From Streptomyces sp. NRRL S-118 (GTDB lineage Bacteria > Actinomycetota > Actinomycetes > Streptomycetales > Streptomycetaceae), in contig NZ_KL591021.1 of assembly GCF_000716335.1 (NCBI RefSeq), forward strand, positions 73,657 to 137,656: a DNA stretch of 64,000 nucleotides, in the 5' to 3' direction. The notes under the pieces were generated by a model, which was not told where the DNA came from, searched no databases, and was given only the letters and a program-made list of their open reading frames with translations. Within the stretch, counting starts at the first letter, position 1; each line of letters begins with the position of its first letter. The translations under genes and the position numbers were made by a program. Below, in pieces: positions 49,233-58,613 of this stretch.

Positions 49233-52200
49233 GTGACCGCTCGCATCACCGACCCCGAGCAGCTCAAGGAGCTCCTCGGCATCCCGTTCACCCCGGAGCA
49301 GACGGCCTGCATCACCGCGCCGCCCGCCCCGCAGGTCATCGTGGCCGGAGCCGGCTCCGGCAAGACGACGGTGATGGCCGCCCGGGTGGTCTGGCTGGTC
49401 GGCACGGGCCAGGTGGCCCCCGAGCAGGTCCTCGGCCTGACCTTCACCAACAAGGCGGCCGGCGAGCTCGCCGAGCGCGTCCGCAAGGCCCTCGTCCGGG
49501 CCGGGGTCACGGACCCCGACGTCATCGACCCGGACAACCCGCCGGGCGAACCGCGCATCTCCACGTACCACGCCTTCGCCGGACAGCTGCTCACCGACCA
49601 CGGCCTGCGGCTGGGCCTGGAGCCCACCGCCCGCCTCCTCGCCGACGCCACCCGCTACCAGCTCGCCGCGCGCGTGCTGCGCGAAGCACCCGGGCCCTAC
49701 CCGGCGCTGACCAGGTCGTTCCCGGCCCTCGTCAGCGACCTCCTCGCCCTCGACGCGGAGCTCGCCGAGCACCTCGTACGCCCCGCCGATCTCCTCGCGT
49801 ACGACGCCGAGCTCCTCGCCGCCCTCGCGGACGCCCCGCTCACCAACGCCGACCTGCGCAAGGTCCCCGAGGCGGCCGAGGCGCGCCGCGAGCTCGCCGG
49901 CCTCGTGAGCCGCTACCGCGAGGCGAAGCGCAGCCGCGACCTGCTCGACTTCGGCGACCAGATCGCCCTCTCCGCCGAGCTCGCCCTCACCCGGCCCGAG
50001 GTCGGGGCCGTCCTGCGCGACGAGTTCCGTGTCGTCCTCCTCGACGAGTACCAGGACACGTCCGTCGCGCAGCGCCTGCTGCTGTCGGGGCTCTTCGGCG
50101 GGGGCACCGGCCACCCGGTCACCGCGGTGGGCGACCCCTGCCAGGCGATCTACGGCTGGCGCGGAGCGTCCGTGGCGAACCTGGACGACTTCCCCGAGCA
50201 CTTCCCGTACGCGGACGGGACCCCCGCCACCCGCCACTCGCTCAGCGAGAACCGCCGCAGCGGCGGGCGTCTCCTCGACCTGGCCAACGGCCTCGCCGAG
50301 CCGCTGCGTGCCATGCACGAGGGCGTGGAGGCGCTGCGCCCCGCGCCCGGCGCCGAACGCGACGGCACCGTCCGTATCGCCCTGCTGCCCACCCAGGCGG
50401 AGGAGATCGCCTGGCTGGCCGACTCCATCGCCCATCTCGTCCGCACCGGTGAGGAGCCGGGCGAGATCGCCGTCCTGTGCCGTACGGCCACCGACTTCCC
50501 CGAGATCCAGGCCGCCCTCGTGGAGCGCGACATCCCGGTCGAGGTGGTGGGTCTGTCCGGCCTGCTCCACCTGCCGGAGGTGGCGGACCTGGTCGCCGTG
50601 TGCGAGGTCCTGCAGGACCCCGGCGCCAACGCGTCCCTGGTACGGCTGCTCACCGGCCCGCGCTGGCGCATCGGCGCCCGGGATCTGGCGCTGCTGGGCC
50701 GCCGCGCGCGGCTCCTGGTCCACCGCGACCGGGACGACGCCACGGACCCCGACGAACGGCTGGCGGCCGCGGTCGAGGGAGTGGACCCGGCCGAGGTGGT
50801 CTCGCTCGCCGACGCCCTGGACACCTTCCTGGAACCGGCCGGCCAGGACGACGGTCTGCCCTTCTCCGCCGAGGCACGGGTACGGTTCGCCCGCCTCGCC
50901 GCCGAGCTGCGCGACCTGCGCCGCTCCCTGGCCGACCCGCTGATGGACGTCCTGCACCGGATCCTCGCCACGACCGGCCTGGAGGTCGAGCTCTCCGCCT
51001 CCCCGCACGCCCTGGCCGCCCGCCGCCGTGAGACCCTCGCCAACTTCCTCGACATAGCGGCCGGCTTCGCCTCCCTCGACGGCGAGGCGACGCTGCTGGC
51101 CTTCCTGGGGTTCCTCCGCACCGCCGCGCAGTACGAGAAGGGCCTGGACAATGCCCTGCCGGGCGGCGAGAACACGGTCAAGGTCCTCACCGCCCACAAG
51201 TCCAAGGGCCTGGAATGGGACGTGGTCGCCGTCCCGGGCCTGGTCACCGGCCAGTTCCCCAGCACCAGGGCCCGCGAGTCGTGGACGGCTCAGCCGCAGG
51301 TCCTCCCGCACGCGCTGCGCGGTGACGCCGCCACACTGCCGGCGGTCGACGGCTGGGACGCGAAGTCCCTGAAGTCCTTCAAGGACGCCATGAAGGACCA
51401 CCAGCACACCGAGGAGCTCCGCCTCGGCTACGTGACCTTCACCCGGCCGCGCTCCCTGCTGCTGGCGTCGGGCCACTGGTGGGGCCCGTCCCAGAAGCGG
51501 CCGCGCGGCCCGTCACCCTTCCTCCACGCGCTGTACGACCACTGCGCGGCGGGCTTCGGCGAGATCGAGGCATGGGCGGACGAGCCCGGGGAGGGCGCCG
51601 AGAACCCCTGCCTGGGCGCGTCCTCGGCGGACCGGCCCTGGCCGCTCCCGCTGGACCCCGCCTCCCTCTCCCGCCGCCGCGCGGCCGCCGACACGGTCCT
51701 GCGCCACCTGGAGACCCGGGCCTCCGCCGCCCCCCTGGACGCCTCCGGCCGCCTCTCCGGCGACTCGAACCACTCCGACCCGCGCGGCCACTCCGACCCG
51801 CGCGACCACCCCGATCCGGACGAACCGTGGCCCGACGAGCCGGCCGACCCCGACCACCCCGACCTGCGCGAGCACCCGGACCCGGACGAGCCTTGGCCCG
51901 ACGACCTCGCCGACTGGGACGAGTGGGCGGCCGAGCTGCCCGGGGAGCGCCCCGCCGGCTTCCCGCACGCGGACCTGCCCGGCCCCCGGCGCGGCGGAGC
52001 CGCCGACGGCCCACGGCCCGGAAGCCCGGATCCGGCCCCGTCCCGGGCCCCGGCACCCGCCCCCGCATCCGCCCCGGTGCCCGCCCCCGGAACCGAGCGG
52101 GGCGCCCCGGACCGCCTCACCCCGGAAGAGGCCCGCACCATCGCCTCCTGGGATCGCGACCTCGGCGCCCTCACCAGCGAGCTGCTGCGCGCCCGCGCCA

Positions 52201-52841
52201 CCACCCGTGACGTCCACCTGCCCGCGTCGCTCACCGCCTCGCAGCTGCTGCGCCTCGCCGCCGACCCCGACGGCTTCGCGCAGGAGCTCGCCCGTCCCAT
52301 GCCGCGCCCGCCGCAGCCCGCCGCGCGGCGCGGGACCCGGTTCCACGCGTGGGTGGAGGCCCGGTTCGAGGAGCTCCCGCTCCCGCTGCTCGGGCCCGAC
52401 GAGCTGCCGGGCGGCGAGGCGTACGCCGACGAGCCGGAGATCGCCGACGAGCGGGACCTCGCGGCGCTCAAGGAGGCGTTCGAGAACACTCCGTACGCCC
52501 ACCGCACCCCGTACCGCGTGGAGGCGCCCTTCCAGCTGACCCTCGCCGGACGCGTGGTCCGCGGCCGCATCGACGCCGTCTACCGGGACGCGCGGACCGG
52601 GACGTACGAGATCGTCGACTGGAAGACCAACCGTTTCCGCACCGCCGATCCCCTCCAGCTCGCGGTCTACCGCCTCGCCTGGGCCGAGCAGCACGGGCTC
52701 GCGCCGGACGAGGTCGCCGCGGCCTTCGTCTACGTCCGCACGGGTGAGGTCGTCCGCCCGGACGGCCTCCCCGGCCGGGCGGAGATCGAGCGCATCCTGC
52801 TCCGTGGGACGGCCGAGGAGACGACCCGCGATCCCGGATAG
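49233..52841 (+). CDS. adnB: AdnB-type ATP-dependent helicase-nuclease
   Basis: 1202 residues. Helicase motifs: GAGSGKTT (39-46), GLTFTNKAAGEL, ISTYHAFAGQLL, LLDEYQDTSVAQ, AVGDPCQAIYGWRGAS, LTAHKSKGLEWDVV and VTFTRPRSLL. C-terminal nuclease: RGTRFHAWVEARFEE, RGRIDAVYRD and YEIVDWKTNR (catalytic D and K). There are no Fe-S cysteines at the nuclease ends, unlike AdnA. A Pro/Asp-rich linker (SDPRDHPDPDEPWPDEPADPDHPD) lies before the nuclease. Start GTG 49233; a TTG two codons earlier is possible; the Shine-Dalgarno is weak. It is 43 bp downstream of adnA. It is the partner motor for end resection in recombination. Confidence 0.9.
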   Translation: MTARITDPEQLKELLGIPFTPEQTACITAPPAPQVIVAGAGSGKTTVMAARVVWLVGTGQVAPEQVLGLTFTNKAAGELAERVRKALVRAGVTDPDVIDPDNPPGEPRISTYHAFAGQLLTDHGLRLGLEPTARLLADATRYQLAARVLREAPGPYPALTRSFPALVSDLLALDAELAEHLVRPADLLAYDAELLAALADAPLTNADLRKVPEAAEARRELAGLVSRYREAKRSRDLLDFGDQIALSAELALTRPEVGAVLRDEFRVVLLDEYQDTSVAQRLLLSGLFGGGTGHPVTAVGDPCQAIYGWRGASVANLDDFPEHFPYADGTPATRHSLSENRRSGGRLLDLANGLAEPLRAMHEGVEALRPAPGAERDGTVRIALLPTQAEEIAWLADSIAHLVRTGEEPGEIAVLCRTATDFPEIQAALVERDIPVEVVGLSGLLHLPEVADLVAVCEVLQDPGANASLVRLLTGPRWRIGARDLALLGRRARLLVHRDRDDATDPDERLAAAVEGVDPAEVVSLADALDTFLEPAGQDDGLPFSAEARVRFARLAAELRDLRRSLADPLMDVLHRILATTGLEVELSASPHALAARRRETLANFLDIAAGFASLDGEATLLAFLGFLRTAAQYEKGLDNALPGGENTVKVLTAHKSKGLEWDVVAVPGLVTGQFPSTRARESWTAQPQVLPHALRGDAATLPAVDGWDAKSLKSFKDAMKDHQHTEELRLGYVTFTRPRSLLLASGHWWGPSQKRPRGPSPFLHALYDHCAAGFGEIEAWADEPGEGAENPCLGASSADRPWPLPLDPASLSRRRAAADTVLRHLETRASAAPLDASGRLSGDSNHSDPRGHSDPRDHPDPDEPWPDEPADPDHPDLREHPDPDEPWPDDLADWDEWAAELPGERPAGFPHADLPGPRRGGAADGPRPGSPDPAPSRAPAPAPASAPVPAPGTERGAPDRLTPEEARTIASWDRDLGALTSELLRARATTRDVHLPASLTASQLLRLAADPDGFAQELARPMPRPPQPAARRGTRFHAWVEARFEELPLPLLGPDELPGGEAYADEPEIADERDLAALKEAFENTPYAHRTPYRVEAPFQLTLAGRVVRGRIDAVYRDARTGTYEIVDWKTNRFRTADPLQLAVYRLAWAEQHGLAPDEVAAAFVYVRTGEVVRPDGLPGRAEIERILLRGTAEETTRDPG

Positions 52842-52850
52842 GCTCAGGGC

Positions 52851-54257
52851 ATGAGCGACACCCCGGACAGCGCCGTCCAGACCGTACGTACGTACATAGA
52901 GCAGCACCGCGCCGCCTTCCTCGACGAGCTCGTCGAGTGGCTGCGCATCCCGTCCGTGTCGGCGCAGCCCGAGCACGCCCCGGACGTACGGCGCAGTGCC
53001 GAGTGGCTGGCGGCGAAGCTCGCGGAGACCGGCTTCCCGGTCGCCGAGGTGTGGGAGACGAAAGGCGCCCCGGCGGTCTACGCCGAGTGGCCCTCCGGCG
53101 AGGCGGACGCGCCCACCGTCCTGGTCTACGGACACCACGACGTCCAGCCCGCCGCGCGGGAGGACGGCTGGGACACCGACCCCTTCGAGCCGGTGATCCG
53201 CGGGAACCGGCTCCACGCGCGCGGTGCCGCCGACGACAAGGGCCAGGTGTTCTTCCACACGCTCGGCGTCCGCGCCCACCTCGCGCTGACGGGGCGCACG
53301 GCCCCCGCCGTCAACCTCAAGCTGCTGGTCGAGGGTGAGGAGGAGTCCGGCTCCCCGCACTTCCGCGCCCTCGTCGAGCGGCACCGCGACCGCCTCGCCG
53401 CCGACGCGGTGGTCGTCTCGGACACCGGTATGTGGGCGCCGGACACACCCACGGTGTGCACCGGGATGCGCGGTGTCGCCGACTGCGAGATCACGCTGTA
53501 CGGCCCCGACCAGGACATCCACTCCGGCTCCTTCGGCGGCGCCGTCCCGAACCCGGCCACCGTCGCCGCCCGTGTCGTCGCCGCCCTGCACGACGAGGAC
53601 GAACGGGTCACCATCCCCGGGTTCTACGACGGCATCGCGGAGCTCACCGACCGTGAGCGCGCACTGATCGCCGAGCTCCCCTTCGACGAGGCGTCCTGGC
53701 TGGCCGGCGCGGTGTCGTACGCCACCTTCGGCGAGACGGGCTACTCCACCCTGGAGCGGGTCTGGGCCCGCCCGACCGCCGAGGTCAACGGCATCGGCGG
53801 TGGCTACCAGGGCCCCGGCGGCAAGACGATCATTCCCGCGACGACGCAGGTGAAGCTGTCGTTCCGGCTCGTCGCCGGCCAGGACCCGGACAAGATCGAA
53901 CTGGCCGTCCGCGACTGGGTCGCCGCCCGCGTCCCGGCCGGCATCCGCCACGAGATCACCTTCGGCGCCGCCACCCGCCCGTGTCTGACACCGCTCGGCC
54001 ACCCGGCCCTGCAGTCGGTCGTGCGGTCGATGAGCACGGCGTTCGACGGCGCGAAGATCCGCTTCACGCGCGAGGGCGGCTCCGGCCCGGCCGCGGACCT
54101 GCAGGACGTGCTGGAGGCCCCGGTGCTGTTCCTCGGCATCTCCGTGCCGTCAGACGGCTGGCACGCGCCGAACGAGAAGGTCGAGCTGGACCTGCTGCTC
54201 AAGGGCGTGGAGACGACGGCCCACCTGTGGGGCGACCTCTCCGCGGCACTGCGCTGA
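52851..54257 (+). CDS. M20 family dipeptidase
   Basis: 468 residues. M20A/D metallopeptidase: VYGHHDVQPA (His and Asp metal ligands), ARGAADDKGQVFFH (bridging Asp), LLVEGEEESGSPHF (catalytic Glu and ligand), VVSDTGMW (ligand Asp) and a C-terminal His in GWHAPNEKVEL. It resembles the cytosolic nonspecific dipeptidase/carnosinase-like group. ATG at 52851 is nine bases after the adnB stop, so it is probably read through in one transcript. Cytoplasmic peptide turnover, inferred. Confidence 0.93.
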   Translation: MSDTPDSAVQTVRTYIEQHRAAFLDELVEWLRIPSVSAQPEHAPDVRRSAEWLAAKLAETGFPVAEVWETKGAPAVYAEWPSGEADAPTVLVYGHHDVQPAAREDGWDTDPFEPVIRGNRLHARGAADDKGQVFFHTLGVRAHLALTGRTAPAVNLKLLVEGEEESGSPHFRALVERHRDRLAADAVVVSDTGMWAPDTPTVCTGMRGVADCEITLYGPDQDIHSGSFGGAVPNPATVAARVVAALHDEDERVTIPGFYDGIAELTDRERALIAELPFDEASWLAGAVSYATFGETGYSTLERVWARPTAEVNGIGGGYQGPGGKTIIPATTQVKLSFRLVAGQDPDKIELAVRDWVAARVPAGIRHEITFGAATRPCLTPLGHPALQSVVRSMSTAFDGAKIRFTREGGSGPAADLQDVLEAPVLFLGISVPSDGWHAPNEKVELDLLLKGVETTAHLWGDLSAALR

Positions 54258-54320
54258 AGCGGCCGGGGCGGCGGAAGCGATGAAGACACCTCAAACCACC
54301 CGGGGGAGTTGGAACCACCA

Positions 54321-55265
54321 GTGACCACCATCAGCAACGAAGCCCGGCGGCCGATCGGCCTGACGGCCCCGAGCGGTATCGACCGCGCGGCGCACCACCG
54401 TCTCGACGAGGCGTGGCTGGCCGCGGCATGGAGCCACCCGACGACCCGGGTGTTCGTGGTCTCCGGCGGCCAGGTCCTGATCGACGACACCCCCGACGGG
54501 CGCACCGAACTGGTGATGACCCCGTCGTTCGAGGCCCCGCTCACCGAGACCCACCGCTACTTCCTGGGCACGGACGAGGACGGCGTCAGCTACTTCGCGC
54601 TCCAGAAGGACGCGCTGCCGGGCCGCATGGACCAGTCGGCCCGTCCGGCCGGCCTGCGCGAGGCGGGGCTGCTGCTGTCGCCGCGCGACGCGGGCCTGAT
54701 GGTGCACGCGGTGGCGCTGGAGAACTGGCAGCGGCTGCACCGCTTCTGTTCGCGGTGCGGCGAGCGCACGGTGATCGCGGCAGCCGGCCACATCCGCCGT
54801 TGCCCGGCCTGCGGCGCCGAGCACTACCCGCGCACGGACCCGGCGGTGATCATGCTGGTGACGGACGACCAGGACCGCGCGCTCCTGGGCCGCCAGGTGC
54901 ACTGGCCGGAAGGCCGCTTCTCCACGCTGGCGGGCTTCGTGGAGCCGGGCGAGTCGATCGAGCAGTCGGTGGCGCGCGAGGTCTACGAGGAGGCCGGCGT
55001 GACGGTCGGCGAGGTGCGGTACGTCGCCAGCCAGCCGTGGCCGTTCCCGTCCAGCCTGATGCTGGGCTTCATGGCGCGGGCCACGTCCTGCGAGATCGAC
55101 GTGGACGGGGACGAGATCGAGGAGGCCCGCTGGTTCTCCCGGGACGAGCTGCGGGCCGCGTTCGAGTCCGGCGAGGTCCTTCCCCCGTACGGAATCTCGA
55201 TCGCGGCCCGTCTGATCGAGCTCTGGTACGGCGAGCCGCTGCCGAGGCCCGGAAACCCGGCCTGA
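54321..55265 (+). CDS. nudC: NAD(+) diphosphatase / NADH pyrophosphatase NudC
   Basis: 314 residues. NudC-type: zinc ribbon CSRCGERTVIAAAGHIRRCPACG, Nudix box GFVEPGESIEQSVAREVYEEAGV (GX5EX7REUXEEXGU), and the NudC-specific SQPWPFPSSLM. It hydrolyses NADH/NAD to NMNH and AMP and removes NAD caps from RNA. GTG at 54321; a TTG four codons earlier is less likely. Mildly separated (63 bp) from the M20 gene. Confidence 0.95.
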   Translation: MTTISNEARRPIGLTAPSGIDRAAHHRLDEAWLAAAWSHPTTRVFVVSGGQVLIDDTPDGRTELVMTPSFEAPLTETHRYFLGTDEDGVSYFALQKDALPGRMDQSARPAGLREAGLLLSPRDAGLMVHAVALENWQRLHRFCSRCGERTVIAAAGHIRRCPACGAEHYPRTDPAVIMLVTDDQDRALLGRQVHWPEGRFSTLAGFVEPGESIEQSVAREVYEEAGVTVGEVRYVASQPWPFPSSLMLGFMARATSCEIDVDGDEIEEARWFSRDELRAAFESGEVLPPYGISIAARLIELWYGEPLPRPGNPA

Positions 55266-55283
55266 GGCGTCCCGCCCGGCGCC

Positions 55284-55526
55284 TCAGGCGCCGATCTTCT
55301 GCTTGACCTGGGCCAGCGAGGGGTTGGTCAGCGTCGTGCCGTCCGCGAAGAGCACGGTGGGCACGGTCTGGTTGCCCCCGTTGGCCTTCTCGACGAACGC
55401 GGCCGACTCGGGATCCAGCTCGATGTTGACCTCGGTGTACGCGATGCCCTCCCGGTCCAGCTGGCTCTTCAGCCGCCGGCAGTAGCCGCACCACGTCGTG
55501 CTGTACATCGTCAGGCTGCCCTGCAT
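55284..55526 (-). CDS. Mycoredoxin
   Basis: 80 residues, glutaredoxin fold with active site CGYC at C13-C16 (MYSTTWCGYCRRLKSQLDREGI) and cis-Pro loop TVPTVLFADG. It reduces mycothiol mixed disulfides in actinobacteria. ATG at 55526. Convergent with nudC. The longer in-frame frame upstream runs into the 20-bp repeat region and is not real. Confidence 0.93.
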   Translation of the reverse strand: MQGSLTMYSTTWCGYCRRLKSQLDREGIAYTEVNIELDPESAAFVEKANGGNQTVPTVLFADGTTLTNPSLAQVKQKIGA

Positions 55527-55680
55527 CGTCTCTGCGCTCCTCGGGGTCGCTCGGGGGTGAGGGTGCCGCTCGGCACCAGCAGACAGAACGTACGGGGTCC
55601 CGTCACCATTCCCGCCGGACCGGACGCGCCGGGCAGCCGCGCCCCGGGGCAGAGCAAGCATCCCGGCACGGATCAAGCGA

Positions 55681-55830
55681 CGGCCCGGCGCCCGATCGGT
55701 ACGGCCCGGGACCGATCGGCATGGCCGGGACCGATCAGCAGGCCCGGGACGCGATGGATACGGCCCGGGACCGATCGGCACGGCCCGGCGCCCGATCGGT
55801 ACGACCCGCGCCCGATCGGTACGACCCGCG
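55681..55830. repeat. 20-bp degenerate tandem repeat between mycoredoxin and uvrD2
   Basis: About seven units with exact 20-base spacing (55681, 55701, 55721, 55741, 55761, 55781, 55801), plus a partial eighth. Consensus is roughly CGGCCCGGGACCGATCGGTA. The palindrome CCGATCGG or CGATCGG recurs in five units. It ends about 90 bases before the uvrD2 start. Confidence 0.85.
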
Positions 55831-55915
55831 ACCTCCTGCCCGATTCATATGACCGCGACCCCTGCCCTGTGGACAACCGTCACGTCCGCCACCGGCGACC
55901 TGGCAGCATGGCAGG

Positions 55916-58093
55916 GTGACAGCAGCAACGGACTCCACTCTCTTCCCGCAGGTCCCTCCGACCGCCGACGCGGTGCTCGACGGGCTCGACCCGGAGCAGC
56001 GCGAGGTCGCGACGGCCCTGCACGGTCCGGTGTGCGTGCTGGCGGGAGCCGGTACGGGCAAGACGCGGGCGATCACCCACCGGATCGCCTACGGCGTCCG
56101 GGCGGGCATCATCGCGCCCGCCAGTGTGCTCGCCGTCACCTTCACCAACCGCGCCGCGGGCGAGATGCGCGGCCGGCTGCGCCAGCTCGGCGCGGGCGGC
56201 GTCCAGGCGCGCACCTTCCACTCCGCGGCCCTGCGCCAGCTCCAGTACTTCTGGCCGAAAGCCGTCGGCGGTGAGCTGCCCCGGCTGGTCGAGCGCAAGA
56301 TCCAGCTCGTCGCCGAGGCGGCCGCGCGCTGCCGGATCCGGCTCGACCGCAACGAGCTGCGCGACACCACGGGCGAGATCGAGTGGGCCAAGGTCACCCA
56401 GACCGTGCCCGGCGACTACCCGGCCGCGGTGGCCAAGGCGCAGCGCGACGCCCCGCGCGACCCCGCCGAGATTGGCCAGATCTATGCCATGTACGAACAG
56501 CTGAAGCGGGACCGCGGAGTCATCGACTTCGAGGACGTCCTGCTGCTGACCGTCGGCATCCTCCAGGACCGGCACGACATCGCCGAGCAGATCCGCCGCC
56601 AGTACCAGCACTTCGTGGTGGACGAGTACCAGGACGTCTCCCCGCTGCAGCAGCGGCTCCTCGACCTGTGGCTGGGCGACCGGGACAGTCTGTGCGTCGT
56701 CGGCGACGCCAGCCAGACGATCTACTCCTTCACCGGTGCCACCCCCGACCACCTGCTGAACTTCCGCACCCGCCACCCGAACGCCACCGTGGTGAAGCTG
56801 GTCCGCGACTACCGCTCGACCCCGCAGGTCGTCCACCTCGCCAACGGACTGCTCGGCCAGGCCCGCGGCCGGGCCGCCGAGCACCGCCTGGAGCTGATCT
56901 CCCAGCGGGACCCCGGCCCCGAACCCGCCTACACCGAGTACGCGGACGAGCCCGCCGAGGCGGAGGGCACCGCCCGCCGCATCCGCGACCTGATCGCGGC
57001 CGGTGTCCCGGCCGGCGAGATCGCGGTCCTGTACCGGATCAACGCCCAGTCGGAGGTCTACGAGCAGGCCCTGGCCGACGCCGGTGTGCCCTACCAGCTG
57101 CGCGGCGCCGAGCGCTTCTTCGAGCGCGCCGAGGTCCGCGAGGCGGGCGTTGCCCTGCGCGGCGCGGCCCGCGCCGGGGGCAACGACCCGCTGCTGGACG
57201 ATGCCGGGGACCTGCCCTCGCAGGTGCGGGCCGTGCTGTCCACCAAGGGCTGGACCACCGAGCCCCCGGCCGGTTCCGGCGCGGTCCGCGACCGCTGGGA
57301 GTCCCTGGCCGCCCTGGTCCGGCTCGCCGAGGACTTCGCCCGGGCCCGTCCGGACGCCGGCCTCGGCGACCTGGTCGCCGAACTCGACGAGCGGGCCGCC
57401 GCCCAGCACGCGCCCACGGTCCAGGGCGTCACCCTCGCGTCGCTGCACGCGGCGAAGGGCCTCGAGTGGGACGCGGTGTTCCTGGTCGGTCTGACCGAGG
57501 GCATGATGCCGATCACCTACGCCAAGACCGACGAGCAGGTCGAGGAGGAGCGCCGGCTGCTCTACGTCGGCGTCACCCGCGCCCGGCTGCACCTGTCGCT
57601 GTCCTGGGCGCTCTCCCGCTCGCCCGGCGGGCGCGCCTCGCGCCGCCCCACCCGCTTCCTCGCGGGGCTGCGGCCGGGCTCCTCGCTGCCGGGTGCCCGC
57701 ACCCCGGGCGGGAGCGGCGGCATCGAGCGCGGCAGCGGCGGCCGGCGCAAGCGCCGCGGCCCGGTGCAGTGCCGGGTGTGCGGCACGACGCTCACCGACG
57801 CCGGCGAGATGAAGCTGATGCGCTGCGAGGACTGTCCCTCCGACATGGACGAGGCGCTCTACGAACGGCTGCGCGACTGGCGGTCGGAGCAGGCCAAGCA
57901 GCTGGGGCAGCCCGCGTACTGCGTCTTCACCGACAAGACGCTGATGGCCATCGCGGAGGCCGTGCCGTCGACCGACGGCGAGCTCGCGGCCATCTCGGGC
58001 GTAGGCGCCCGCAAACTGGACCGCTTCGGCACCGATGTCCTCGCTCTTTGCGCTGGTCAGGAGCTTGCGGCGGACGACGCGGAAGACTCCTGA
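55916..58093 (+). CDS. uvrD2: UvrD2-type SF1 helicase with HRDC domain
   Basis: 725 residues. Helicase motifs: AGAGTGKT (43-50), VTFTNRAAGEM, QARTFHSAALRQL, VVDEYQDVSPLQ, GDASQTIYSFTGA, LHAAKGLEWDAVFLVG and YVGVTRAR. The C-terminal part has the mycobacterial-type tetracysteine (CRVCGTTL...CEDC, about 618-640) and an HRDC domain (SEQAKQLGQPAYCVFTDKTLMAIAEAVPSTDGELAAISGVGARKLDRFG). ATPase motor of DNA repair; UvrD2 is essential in mycobacteria. GTG at 55916 with a weak Shine-Dalgarno. Confidence 0.93.
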   Translation: MTAATDSTLFPQVPPTADAVLDGLDPEQREVATALHGPVCVLAGAGTGKTRAITHRIAYGVRAGIIAPASVLAVTFTNRAAGEMRGRLRQLGAGGVQARTFHSAALRQLQYFWPKAVGGELPRLVERKIQLVAEAAARCRIRLDRNELRDTTGEIEWAKVTQTVPGDYPAAVAKAQRDAPRDPAEIGQIYAMYEQLKRDRGVIDFEDVLLLTVGILQDRHDIAEQIRRQYQHFVVDEYQDVSPLQQRLLDLWLGDRDSLCVVGDASQTIYSFTGATPDHLLNFRTRHPNATVVKLVRDYRSTPQVVHLANGLLGQARGRAAEHRLELISQRDPGPEPAYTEYADEPAEAEGTARRIRDLIAAGVPAGEIAVLYRINAQSEVYEQALADAGVPYQLRGAERFFERAEVREAGVALRGAARAGGNDPLLDDAGDLPSQVRAVLSTKGWTTEPPAGSGAVRDRWESLAALVRLAEDFARARPDAGLGDLVAELDERAAAQHAPTVQGVTLASLHAAKGLEWDAVFLVGLTEGMMPITYAKTDEQVEEERRLLYVGVTRARLHLSLSWALSRSPGGRASRRPTRFLAGLRPGSSLPGARTPGGSGGIERGSGGRRKRRGPVQCRVCGTTLTDAGEMKLMRCEDCPSDMDEALYERLRDWRSEQAKQLGQPAYCVFTDKTLMAIAEAVPSTDGELAAISGVGARKLDRFGTDVLALCAGQELAADDAEDS

Positions 58094-58104
58094 AAACTCG
58101 TCGG

Positions 58105-58143
58105 AAAAATAGTTTGCGCCCGCAGTGGTGATCCCCATAGGTT
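58105..58143 (+). promoter_or_regulatory. Probable WblC(WhiB7)-dependent promoter of the wblC locus
   Basis: AAAAAT (58105-58110), three bases, then TTGCGC (58114-58119, the -35), an 18-base spacer and TAGGTT (58138-58143, the -10). The AT-rich block just upstream of the -35 is the WhiB7/WblC signature, and TAGGNT is a -10 form I recall for such promoters. It lies 50 bases after uvrD2 and drives a leader of about 610 bases to wblC. Confidence 0.7.
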
Positions 58144-58258
58144 CTTAACCACGAGAACAGCGGCTTCTCTGAAGCCCTGTCCTTGTGCTGTACTTATCCG
58201 AATACGCGCGGGACCGGCTGCGACCGGTCCCCTGAGACGCCGAGAGGAGGCGATTCCA

Positions 58259-58591
58259 GTGATCAGCATCAACGCCAGCTTCATCAGCACCACCGCCAAA
58301 ATGACCGATCGCCCGGTCGTCTCCGCCTGCTCGCTCGGCCTCTCCGGTTCGGCGTTCATCGGCACCGGTATGTCCGGCTTCGCAGCCGTGCGTCCCGCCA
58401 TGCTCCTGGCGGCTCTCCCCGTCCGTGAGCGCGATGAGCGACCGACCAAGGCACTGGAAGCAGGAGTAGCAGCGGCAGAGGCCCAGGCCTATGCCTTTGC
58501 GGCGACCGGTGCCGAAACCAAGCAGCAGACGCAGCAGCACCACACGATGTGGGCCTTCCGTGGGCTCGAACCCTGGAGTGATCCAGCCTGA
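58259..58591 (+). CDS. 110-codon upstream ORF of wblC
   Basis: 110 residues, GTG at 58259 with an excellent GAGAGGAGG eight bases upstream. Starts MISINASFISTTAKMTDRP and ends QQHHTMWAFRGLEPWSDPA. No known domain. It follows the WblC-type promoter, and its stop codon (58589-58591) lies inside a small hairpin just before the transcription terminator at 58614-58648. This is the layout expected of the uORF that senses ribosome-targeting drugs in wblC/whiB7 leaders. It is also conserved at the protein level in Streptomyces from memory, so it may have its own function. Confidence 0.75.
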   Translation: MISINASFISTTAKMTDRPVVSACSLGLSGSAFIGTGMSGFAAVRPAMLLAALPVRERDERPTKALEAGVAAAEAQAYAFAATGAETKQQTQQHHTMWAFRGLEPWSDPA

Positions 58592-58602
58592 TCCAGATCA
58601 GG
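58571..58602 (+). promoter_or_regulatory. Alternative hairpins over the uORF stop codon
   Basis: Two small hairpins: CTGGA(58573-58577)/TCCAG(58582-58586) and CCTGAT(58587-58592)/ATCAGG(58597-58602). A second TCCAG at 58592-58596 gives the first arm a competing partner. The uORF stop (TGA 58589-58591) is in the second hairpin, so a ribosome at the stop would prevent its folding. Confidence 0.5.
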
Positions 58603-58613
58603 CCGGCGCCTTC

